Positions 1-4,687 of a DNA stretch of 6,724 nucleotides are shown here, piece after piece; the stretch's first letter is position 1; each line of letters opens with the position of its first letter. Source of the DNA: Hyphomicrobiales bacterium (lineage in GTDB: Bacteria; Pseudomonadota; Alphaproteobacteria; Rhizobiales; Beijerinckiaceae); assembly GCA_028290595.1 (NCBI GenBank), contig JAQGJO010000384.1, positions 1-6,724 on the forward strand. Reading direction: 5' to 3'. The position numbers were made by a program, and so were the translations under genes. Below the pieces are notes generated by a model. That model had not been told where the DNA came from, did not search any database, and saw nothing but the letters and a program-made list of their open reading frames with translations.

Positions 1-209
1 CAGCCCAGATCGGCCAGAGTGGCGGCAAGCTCGGATTCCGAACCACTCCTGGAGATCAGGTCGCGAAGCTCTTGTGCAGCGGCTCTCACCTCGTCTGCCG
101 GCGATTCGATTACGTACAGCTCCACAACGGCGGTCGCTGTCGGCGAATCATCAAAGCAGTCCTGATGAAAGTACGCGCCAAAGAAATTGTGGAGGTTGGG
201 ATATCGCAT
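1..209 (-). CDS. CdiI_2-type contact-dependent inhibition immunity protein (5' part, runs off window)
   Basis: Translating the minus strand from the ATG at 209-207 gives an open frame of 69 codons to the window edge, too short to stand out as a long ORF. It begins MRYPNLHNFFGAYFHQDCFD, and the pattern YPNLxxFFGAYFHQD followed by an acidic, helix-rich stretch (DEVRAAAQELRDLI) is the N-terminal signature I associate with the CdiI_2 family. These are small cytoplasmic proteins that bind and neutralise the toxic C-terminus of a CdiA-type contact-dependent inhibition effector. The C-terminal part lies outside the window, so completeness cannot be judged. An in-frame stop 36 bp upstream (the stop of the neighbouring gene, 248-246) limits the start, and this is the only ATG after it. 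No cdiA or cdiB is visible, so this looks like an orphan immunity gene or the end of an immunity array. The family call is from memory of the motif and the cognate toxin is unknown. Confidence 0.78.
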   Translation of the reverse strand, partial: MRYPNLHNFFGAYFHQDCFDDSPTATAVVELYVIESPADEVRAAAQELRDLISRSGSESELAATLADLG

Positions 210-235
210 CGATGGTCCGTTACTGGCCGGTTGCG
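210..235 (-). repeat. 3'-tag repeat, copy 1 (degenerate)
   Basis: On the minus strand this reads CGCAACCGGCCAGTAACGG then ACCATCG. It aligns with the other copies at 675-701, 1228-1253, 1742-1768 and 2238-2264 through the core CGGGCCAGAAGCGG. It starts 10 bp after the stop codon of the upstream minus-strand gene and abuts the ATG of the CdiI-like gene. It is shorter by one base and more diverged than the copies at 675 and 2238. Confidence 0.5.
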
Positions 236-245
236 GCGCTCCGGT

Positions 246-653
246 TCATGCGGGTAGCCCATCAAAAGTCAATGAAAGCTCACGCAGCTTCGGCTCTGTG
301 GAACAAAAAACGCTCACGCAACCGTTTCCAGTAACGACGAGCCATTCTCTGCGGTGGTTTGCAAGCCCTTGTCTTTGCTGCTCTTCATCGGACCAGCCAC
401 CGCTTTCAACCTCGACTACATGAAACCCTCTCGTAAATTGCGGGCTTGTCCAATAACTCGACAGGTCGCTTTCATCAAGCAATCTGAAACCGGCAACCTC
501 GTGGAAAACAATCTCAAGTCCATTTTCCCCACCCGCACTTTCAGCGCTTGCGACCCAGACTGTCAAGGCGGGCCCTCGCAGACGCATCCCGGCAATATCT
601 GAGTTGTGCTGAAGCCTATGTGCTTTGCCAAAAGGTTTGGTTTTAAGGTGCAT
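246..653 (-). CDS. Small hypothetical protein in immunity-like array
   Basis: I do not recognise a named family. From the ATG at 653 the product has 135 residues, with no signal peptide and no membrane helix, so it is probably cytoplasmic. The sequence is protein-like throughout: LRGPALTVWVAS (25-36) and ENGLEIVFHEVAGF (43-56) look like beta strands, a central acidic/aromatic stretch follows (GFHVVEVESGGWSDEE, 76-91), and the end is REWLVVTGNGCVSVFCS (102-118). A TTG seven codons upstream (674-672) is an alternative start, but it would abut the repeat at 675-701 and neither start has a strong Shine-Dalgarno. The gene lies 36 bp upstream of the CdiI-like gene on the same strand and 28-49 bp downstream of the next array gene, so co-transcription is plausible. 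By position and size it could be an immunity protein; that is inference only. Confidence 0.7.
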   Translation of the reverse strand: MHLKTKPFGKAHRLQHNSDIAGMRLRGPALTVWVASAESAGGENGLEIVFHEVAGFRLLDESDLSSYWTSPQFTRGFHVVEVESGGWSDEEQQRQGLANHRREWLVVTGNGCVSVFCSTEPKLRELSLTFDGLPA

Positions 654-674
654 GGGTGCTTTGGTCGTGCTCAA

Positions 675-701
675 GAACTGACCGCTTCTGGCCCGAGTGC
701 C
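675..701 (-). repeat. 3'-tag repeat, copy 2
   Basis: The minus-strand core is CTCGGGCCAGAAGCGGTCAG. It shares CGGGCCAGAAGCGG, 14 identical bases, with the copy at 2238-2264. It begins 1 bp after the stop codon of the gene at 703-1170. Outer TGAC/GTCA bases (680-683 and 702-705) can pair, so a weak hairpin is possible, but no U-tract follows. Confidence 0.65.
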
Positions 702-702
702 G

Positions 703-1170
703 TCATATTGCCTCCAGGGCCGCAGTCAAATCTTGCGAAAAGTGGTGGTCCCACCAAGCGGTCGAAACCCTACCGCCGAGGCCCTGAAGCTCGCGTAGCA
801 AATTGAGCAATGATTTGATCTGCGCAGGTGCCCACTCCGACCCCATCCGGTAATCGAGGGTGATCCGGTCGGCGAGAACGAACACGCCAAGCGGCGGGAT
901 AGGACAGCCGAGGCCAACGATGTCTGCAAGGACGACGTGAAATGGCGCGGCGACGCCAGACGCGACCAAGCTAGCGTCATCTGGACCGGCAAACGACTTT
1001 TCCGTGTGTGTCTCAGAAATCCAAATGAGACCGCCGCCACGCGTAACGTTCCGCGCGCCGCGTGCGTACAGGTGCCTAAACGCCAACGGGACCAACGAAG
1101 GTTCGGCGTAGGTCACGTCGATCTCGGGAAGCGAGCCATCATCCGTGTCGAAGTAGTTGGTCAGGACCAC
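703..1170 (-). CDS. Hypothetical protein, immunity-like array member
   Basis: A 155-residue soluble protein starting with GTG at 1170-1168. AAGG lies 7 bases upstream of that codon (CAAGGCTCTAAGTG), which supports this start. The N-terminus YFDTDDGSLPEIDVTYAEPS (6-25) is followed by a Gly-rich turn (GGGLIWIS, 45-52), strands around FHVVLADIVG (77-86) and GVFVLADRITLDYRMG (95-110), and a C-terminal helix (QIKSLLNLLRELQGL, 117-131). The alternating pattern fits a small alpha/beta domain. There is no signal peptide or membrane segment. I recall similar FDTDDGSLPE proteins as uncharacterised entries in Proteobacteria but cannot name a Pfam family. The gene is 94 bp downstream of the membrane-protein gene and 28-49 bp upstream of the next array gene. 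Its surroundings suggest immunity or related cargo; its function is unknown. Confidence 0.75.
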   Translation of the reverse strand: MVLTNYFDTDDGSLPEIDVTYAEPSLVPLAFRHLYARGARNVTRGGGLIWISETHTEKSFAGPDDASLVASGVAAPFHVVLADIVGLGCPIPPLGVFVLADRITLDYRMGSEWAPAQIKSLLNLLRELQGLGGRVSTAWWDHHFSQDLTAALEAI

Positions 1171-1227
1171 TTAGAGCCTTGGGAGGATGGGAAGTAACTC
1201 GTCAAGCAATCCAATCGGCCGGGACCT

Positions 1228-1253
1228 CGGATGACCACTCCTGGCTGTACTTT
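1228..1253 (-). repeat. 3'-tag repeat, copy 3 (most degenerate)
   Basis: The minus-strand core is TACAGCCAGGAGTGGTCATC, aligned to the consensus CGGGCCAGRAGCGGWC with mismatches in the first part. It starts 11 bp after the stop codon of the membrane-protein gene at 1265. On sequence alone this copy would be unconvincing; the shared position relative to a stop codon is what supports it. Confidence 0.35.
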
Positions 1254-1264
1254 GCGACTATGAA

Positions 1265-1591
1265 TCAAGAGCAGGCCCCACCCGTTAGCAAACACCAGCC
1301 AAACTCCCCAAGCAAGCCAATGAGGGCTGCAGCAAATCCGATGGACAGAGACAACACGGCTCGCGCAATCGGAGGCAAGGCACGTCGCGGCCAGCAGAAA
1401 TAGGCCAAGGCCGTGATGACCATTGCCGGCACCGCAACAGTCAACCAATAACCCAGGAGACCAAGCTGTTCCAGAGCGATCCGATGCCAGCCACGGACGA
1501 GCATCAGCTTGAAGTAATAGATGTGGGCGAGCGCCGACCCCGCAACAAAGACCGCCAACAAAAGCATCGCGGCTGTTCGTGCACTTTTCAT
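1265..1591 (-). CDS. Small three-helix inner-membrane protein
   Basis: From the ATG at 1591 the product has 108 residues. It starts MKSARTAAMLLLAVFVAGSA, a basic N-terminus followed directly by a hydrophobic helix (about 7-27), then helices at about 43-65 (GLLGYWLTVAVPAMVITALA) and 74-101 (ending ALIGLLGEFGWCLL), with a short polar tail. The WHR and WPRR segments between helices suggest positively charged cytoplasmic loops. An ATG at 1627 would add 12 residues (MSSTAGEVDCLR); this less typical polar leader makes me prefer 1591, where GAGG lies upstream but rather far (about 16 bases). No family is recognised. In polymorphic-toxin loci, small polytopic proteins often protect against membrane-acting toxins, which would fit this context, but nothing in the sequence proves it. 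The gene is separated from the upstream array gene by about 180 bp that includes an inverted repeat and a copy of the 3' tag. Confidence 0.72.
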   Translation of the reverse strand: MKSARTAAMLLLAVFVAGSALAHIYYFKLMLVRGWHRIALEQLGLLGYWLTVAVPAMVITALAYFCWPRRALPPIARAVLSLSIGFAAALIGLLGEFGWCLLTGGACS

Positions 1592-1651
1592 TCGCAGGCA
1601 ATCTACCTCGCCAGCTGTAGAGCTCATCCGTCACCGACCGAAAGAAAGTGA

Positions 1652-1679
1652 CCCGTTGTGCCCAATGTCGCCTAACGGG
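1652..1679. repeat. Inverted repeat upstream of membrane-protein gene
   Basis: CCCGTT (1652-1657) and AACGGG (1674-1679) form a perfect 6 bp inverted repeat around a 16-base centre, in the untranslated region about 60-90 bp before the ATG at 1591. The right arm lies within GCCTAACGG (1670-1678). The same nine bases recur at 6709-6717, just before the start of the last gene in the window. On the minus strand it contains GTTAGGC, which fits the GTTRRRY core of integron attC sites, but no matching RYYYAAC partner was found, so I do not call attC. Confidence 0.35.
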
Positions 1680-1741
1680 CAACTGTCGCGAACGTAGATT
1701 CAAAGACAAACACCGCATAAGTGGAAATCGGCCGCTGAGGA

Positions 1742-1768
1742 CGAACGACTGCTCCTGGCCCGACTGCA
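1742..1768 (-). repeat. 3'-tag repeat, copy 4
   Basis: The minus-strand core is GTCGGGCCAGGAGCAGTCG. It begins 3 bp after the stop codon of the DUF6228-like gene. CTGC (1749-1752) and GCAG (1765-1768) at its edges can pair, giving a short stem around the conserved CTGGCCCG. It matches the copies at 675 and 2238 except for A to G and G to A changes in the core. Confidence 0.6.
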
Positions 1769-1771
1769 GCC

Positions 1772-2191
1772 CTATTTCTGGACTGCGCAGGAGCTGAAGA
1801 ACGCGCGTGCCTCTGCAGCAAGCTGCTCCAGATGCCCAGATTCGAGGACCAGCGTAAGGCGGGCGTACCACTCAGGAGGTCCATCTTTTGGATCCAGGAT
1901 GACTTTAAGGCTGATGTGTCCGAGTGAATCGGTTGTGGCCCCCATGCTCATCTCTCCGTCCAGGGCACCCCACCCCTTTTCCCCTTTCCAACCAGTCCAT
2001 TCGCTGACCATCTCATCGAAAAGCCTTGCTGGCGATACTCCCATTTCCGAGTTCCCAACGAGCGTAGTCGCACTGAAGTCATTGCCTTCTAAGGTCACGA
2101 GATAGCTTGCGAGCCATCCGTCCCGTTGGTAGCGGCGAGAGTGGAATCGAAGCTTTGTTTGACGTTCCGAGGTGACTAGAAATTCGTTCAT
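1772..2191 (-). CDS. DUF6228-like protein
   Basis: A 139-residue soluble protein starting at the ATG at 2191, with a weak purine-rich stretch (GAGAG) upstream. The pattern LRFHSRRY (14-21), LVTLEGNDFSAT (31-42), LFDEMVSEWTGWKGEKGWGA (57-76), LDGEMSM (77-83), TDSLGHISLKVIL (87-99) and the helix SGHLEQLAAEARAFF (118-132) matches what I remember of DUF6228. Those are short bacterial proteins of unknown function, often found with polymorphic-toxin or immunity-like genes. Key features are the paired WxGW...W aromatic motif and the terminal leucine/alanine helix. Length is normal for the family and nothing looks truncated. The gene sits 76 bp downstream of the damaged SnoaL-like gene and is followed after 3 bp by a copy of the 3' tag. 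An immunity role is possible from context but not shown. Family recognition is from memory without a profile search. Confidence 0.75.
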   Translation of the reverse strand: MNEFLVTSERQTKLRFHSRRYQRDGWLASYLVTLEGNDFSATTLVGNSEMGVSPARLFDEMVSEWTGWKGEKGWGALDGEMSMGATTDSLGHISLKVILDPKDGPPEWYARLTLVLESGHLEQLAAEARAFFSSCAVQK

Positions 2192-2237
2192 GCTTTACTC
2201 TCGAATGGCGGCCTTGAGACGGTTTCGGCTTGCTTCG

Positions 2238-2264
2238 CGAAAGTCCGCTTCTGGCCCGGACGCT
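2238..2264 (-). repeat. 3'-tag repeat, copy 5
   Basis: The minus-strand core is GTCCGGGCCAGAAGCGGAC, in which GTCCG and CGGAC form a perfect 5 bp stem. This is the most symmetrical copy and may be closest to the ancestral form. It begins 3 bp after the stop codon of the SnoaL-like chimera and lies 47 bp before the DUF6228-like start. Confidence 0.65.
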
Positions 2265-2267
2265 GTC

Positions 2268-2722
2268 TTAGCGAACATACACGGCAAGCTCTTCTACGAG
2301 CTTGTCAGCATCATGCAAGCCGTCCAGCATGAACGGCGGTGCAGCCGTGAAAACCAGCTTTATCGGCTCAAATTTCGAGGCTTGCTCGATCGACTGCAAC
2401 CGGTCGAGAAACAGGCGTTGCTCGCTTACGGCAGACCGGTAGACGAGCCGATTTTCGACAACTTCAACCTCGACCTGCTGCGCTGTTGCGCTGTTGCCAG
2501 ATTTCGGGCATGAATCCGATTGGACGCCGCGCACGTAGTGCCCGAACCGGTTGACGAATGTCGCGTCGTCGCGGAACAGTGCGCCGAAGGACTTCATGTC
2601 GTGACTGTTCCAGGCGGCTGGAAACGCGAGGAGCGCATCTTCGGGTCGTCCTGTTTGAATCATGTGGATTCCGAAAATCCCGGCGTCTCTGCGAACGTCT
2701 TCGTCTGCGCGGCTGCATTCAT
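2268..2722 (-). pseudogene. SnoaL-like (SgcJ/EcaC-type) gene, frameshifted and with a foreign 3' half
   Basis: From the ATG at 2663 the frame encodes 131 residues. Residues 10-46 (ALLAFPAAWNSHDMKSFGAL, then FRDDATFVNRFGHYVRG) are the hallmark of SgcJ/EcaC-type SnoaL-like proteins, a small cone-shaped alpha+beta fold of usually about 130-150 residues. The family similarity stops at YVRG; what follows (NSATAQQVEVEVVE ... KLVEELAVYVR) is not SnoaL-like. The best Shine-Dalgarno, GGAG at 2731-2728, serves an ATG at 2722 in another frame. That frame gives MNAAAQTKTFAETPGFSEST and stops in an ATGA overlap with the ATG at 2663. This suggests a frameshift near the N-terminus, although a 20-codon coupled leader is the alternative. 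The 3' half may be the C-terminus of another array gene. The SnoaL fold is incomplete, so the original activity is probably lost; a 131-residue chimera could still be made. Confidence 0.6.
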
Positions 2723-2727
2723 GTCGG

Positions 2728-2731
2728 CTCC
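2728..2731 (-). promoter_or_regulatory. Shine-Dalgarno GGAG pointing to the out-of-frame ATG at 2722
   Basis: GGAG followed by CCGAC and then ATG gives ideal 5-base spacing for the start at 2722. The downstream SnoaL-like frame does not contain this ATG, which is the main sign that the gene's 5' end has shifted frame. The later ATG at 2663 has only a poor GGAA four or so bases away. Confidence 0.5.
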
Positions 2732-3046
2732 ATTCGGATGGTGGTTGGCGGCCGATCATTCCATCAGAAGGCCCAGCGCGTGTTCGGATAAAGCGGGTTG
2801 TGAATGCGCGCACCGCCACTTCGCCTTCGCATAGACAGCCTTCGCGCCTCTTCCCAGCTCACATCGTCGAACTTCTGATCGCAAGCAGGGAAACAGCCCT
2901 CGCCGTCAGAGCATCCTGTCGCGATTTTTGGTCTGAATCGCGCTCTGCCCGGCCTTTTGTCGGGAATTTTCGCCCCGCCCGCGGGAAAACGACGCCGCCC
3001 CGGTTTAACCCGAGACTAAAAAATGACCGATCACACGAAGAAATAA

Positions 3047-3075
3047 GCGACAAAATCTTCTTTCTAGAAGAATAT
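3047..3075 (+). promoter_or_regulatory. Weak candidate promoter with hairpin, upstream of the Fic gene
   Basis: GCGACA (3047-3052, 4 of 6 matches to TTGACA) and GAATAT (3070-3075, 3 of 6 to TATAAT) are 17 bp apart. Between them lies a perfect 6 bp inverted repeat, TCTTCT (3056-3061) and AGAAGA (3066-3071), which would sit on the promoter like an operator. GCGACA recurs at 3078-3083 and 3119-3124, the last within the first codons of the Fic gene. The AT-rich composition supports a regulatory region; the exact promoter is uncertain. Confidence 0.28.
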
Positions 3076-3116
3076 TTGCGACAGATCGGCCACATGGGAG
3101 CTTTTGGGACCAAGAA

Positions 3117-4598
3117 ATGCGACAAGACGAAATCCTTCTTCTCAATGCCGAACTGACGCCCGCAGAGCAGCGCGCGGTGCAGCGAAAGGTCGTCGCAGGG
3201 GAGTTGCGACGCGTGCGCTCGGGCATCGCCACACCGCTGCCAGAACCTGAATGGCCGGCACTGTTCAAGCGTGAAAGGGCACGGGTGCTGGCCGCCCTTT
3301 TCCCCGACGCCGTGGTGGCCTTCCGAAGTGCATTCGACGGCATGGCTGGAAGCATCATCTATCTGTCCGCAGGCTACCGACGAGTGGTCGAACTACCCGG
3401 ACTGACAGTGTCGATCTGGAAAGCCCCCGGCCCGCTCGAGGGCGATACGCAAATCCAGGGGCGGAAGCTCTACTTCCCCAGCCGCGAGCGGATGCTGCTG
3501 GACGCAACGGCGCCGCCGCCGCGCGACGACGATGTCGCTTACCCGCGAAAGATCAGCGCGGAGGAACTAGAAGGGCGGCTCATATCCATCTGCGATTCAC
3601 GCGGCGAGCCGGCATTCGTTGCGCTGCGCGATCGGGTGCATGAACTCGGCAAGCAGTTGAAAACGCCAAAAGCCCGCCTCGACGATCTGGACCGCCTCAT
3701 GGGCGCCATCCTTGGCACGCGGCCCGATCGCAAGATGGCAACAACACAGGGCACTGGCCGTGCCAAGGGCTATGACGCGCCGCGCATGGATCTCTTTCAC
3801 GAACTCGTCCGCGTGCTGAAAGTGAGGGACTTGCCTCGCATCGCAGACATGGCGGCCACGTCTCCGGCCACGACCAATTTCGCGTTTCTGGAGTCGTACT
3901 TCAGCAATTTCATCGAGGGCACCGAGTTCGAGGTGGACGAGGCCCGTGCCATTGCACTCGAAGGCAAGATCAGCGCGCTGCGGCCGAAGGACTCACACGA
4001 CATCCAGGGTGTCTTCGAACAGGCGAGCAACCCGCTCTGGCGCGCGCGCGGCGTCACCGACATCAAACAGTTCGAAGGTAGCCTCCGCGAGCGGCATGCG
4101 CTGATGATGGCCGCGCGGCCGGAAGTCTTGCCCGGCGAATTCAAGATGGTGAGAAACGTTGCCGGCAACACCGCCTTCGTCGAGCCCAGACTGGTCGTCG
4201 GAACACTGCGCGAGGCAGGTCTGCTGCTTCATGACGTCGACGCCGGCCTGCCTCGCGCGCTGCTCGCGATGTTCATCGTGTCGGAAGTGCATCCGTTCAA
4301 TGACGGCAACGGCCGTCTCGCGCGACTCGTCATGAACGCGGAGCTGAGTGCCGCGGGAGAAGCGCGGATCATCGTCCCGACTTTGTACCGGGAGCAATAC
4401 CTCGACTGTCTGCGGGAGCTGACGCGGGCCGGCCGCACCGACCCGTATCTCGATGCGATGACGAACATTCAAAGGTGGACCGCTGCGTTCGACTACCAGG
4501 ACCTCGACCAAACCATCAACGTGATGAGGGAATGCAATGCCTTCGAAAGGTCGTTGACCACGCATGAACTCAAATGGCCGCCAGACGTTGTCCGCTGA
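3117..4598 (+). CDS. Fic family protein with N-terminal AbiEi-like region and class II inhibitory motif
   Basis: A 493-residue cytoplasmic protein. Fic enzymes transfer a nucleotide monophosphate, usually AMP from ATP, to a hydroxyl on a target protein. The catalytic motif HPFNDGNGRLAR is complete at 392-403: H392 is the general base, N395-D396 bind metal and phosphate, and GNGR plus R403 bind phosphates. SNFIEG (263-268) fits the (S/T)xxxE(G/N) inhibitory-helix motif; because it lies before the Fic core, the protein is class II, with E267 expected to block ATP. FKMVRNVAGNTAFVEP (342-357) is the likely target-binding flap. Residues 1-210 are extra: a winged-helix-like start (LTPAEQRAVQRKVVAGELRR, then VRSGIATP) and a following alpha/beta part (FPDAVVAFRSAF, then YLSAGYRR) resemble AbiEi-type antitoxins. 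That part is inference. The start ATG has only a weak upstream AAG-type site. The target is unknown; a self-contained toxin-antitoxin or phage-defence role fits the setting. Confidence 0.9.
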   Translation: MRQDEILLLNAELTPAEQRAVQRKVVAGELRRVRSGIATPLPEPEWPALFKRERARVLAALFPDAVVAFRSAFDGMAGSIIYLSAGYRRVVELPGLTVSIWKAPGPLEGDTQIQGRKLYFPSRERMLLDATAPPPRDDDVAYPRKISAEELEGRLISICDSRGEPAFVALRDRVHELGKQLKTPKARLDDLDRLMGAILGTRPDRKMATTQGTGRAKGYDAPRMDLFHELVRVLKVRDLPRIADMAATSPATTNFAFLESYFSNFIEGTEFEVDEARAIALEGKISALRPKDSHDIQGVFEQASNPLWRARGVTDIKQFEGSLRERHALMMAARPEVLPGEFKMVRNVAGNTAFVEPRLVVGTLREAGLLLHDVDAGLPRALLAMFIVSEVHPFNDGNGRLARLVMNAELSAAGEARIIVPTLYREQYLDCLRELTRAGRTDPYLDAMTNIQRWTAAFDYQDLDQTINVMRECNAFERSLTTHELKWPPDVVR

Positions 4599-4625
4599 CG
4601 CAGCTCACTAGCAGCGACAGCTGCG
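4599..4625 (+). terminator. Hairpin directly after the Fic stop codon
   Basis: CGCAGCT (4599-4605) and AGCTGCG (4619-4625) form a perfect 7 bp stem with a 13-base loop, starting at the base after the TGA. No T-run follows, so it is not a classical intrinsic terminator. It could stabilise the 3' end or separate the Fic transcript from the hydrolase gene that starts 62 bp later. Confidence 0.3.
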
Positions 4626-4678
4626 CAGCATCACCCGTTGCGGCCATACTTGCTTTTCACGTTCCTCTTCAAACCGCT

Positions 4679-4682
4679 GGAG
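4679..4682 (+). promoter_or_regulatory. Shine-Dalgarno GGAG deciding the hydrolase start
   Basis: GGAG is followed by ATTCA and then the ATG at 4688, ideal 5-base spacing. The frame is open back to an ATG at 4574, inside the Fic gene, but the Shine-Dalgarno together with a signal peptide beginning at 4688 fixes the real start. Confidence 0.75.
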
Positions 4683-4687
4683 ATTCA

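Larger units (their letters stand above)
2723..3116. other. Divergent intergenic region, no convincing gene
   Basis: This 394 bp stretch separates the minus-strand array from the plus-strand Fic gene. Open frames cross it on both strands, but their translations are Arg/Ser-rich and show no recognisable domain. A minus-strand frame ending at about 2779 (EEARRLSMRRRSGGARIHNP, ending in NTRWAF and a stop) could be a remnant C-terminus of a lost gene, but I cannot identify it. Near 2967-2989, TTTTC and GAAAA flank a GC-rich core with CCCGCGGG, a possible weak stem-loop. From about 3010 the composition becomes markedly AT-rich, as expected for promoters or operators of the Fic gene. Confidence 0.5.

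Noticed and set aside
1652..1768. Integron attC site
   Set aside because: GTTAGGC fits one core site but no RYYYAAC partner or L-box pairing could be found within 150 bp.
1161..1871. Long minus-strand open frame of 236 codons
   Set aside because: It overlaps the three-helix membrane gene and part of the DUF6228-like gene in another frame, is Arg/Cys/Trp-rich with no domain pattern, and the competing frames are clearly better proteins.
2967..2989. Intrinsic terminator between TTTTC and GAAAA around CCCGCGGG
   Set aside because: Pairing needs a bulge and leaves a short stem; kept only as a remark in the intergenic entry.
2859..3125. Minus-strand frame of 88 codons before the Fic gene
   Set aside because: Translation is Ser/Arg/Lys-rich without pattern and covers the AT-rich regulatory stretch; no Shine-Dalgarno or family signal.
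2662..3156. Plus-strand open frame running through the intergenic region into the Fic start
   Set aside because: It is antisense to the SnoaL-like 5' end at one side, has no domain, and overlaps the Fic start in another frame.
3993..4565. Minus-strand open frame of 190 codons opposite the Fic gene
   Set aside because: Antisense shadow of the conserved Fic catalytic region, with no coherent domain.
4574..4687. 38-residue N-terminal extension of the hydrolase
   Set aside because: The start would lie inside the Fic gene, bury the signal peptide, and ignore the GGAG at 4679-4682.
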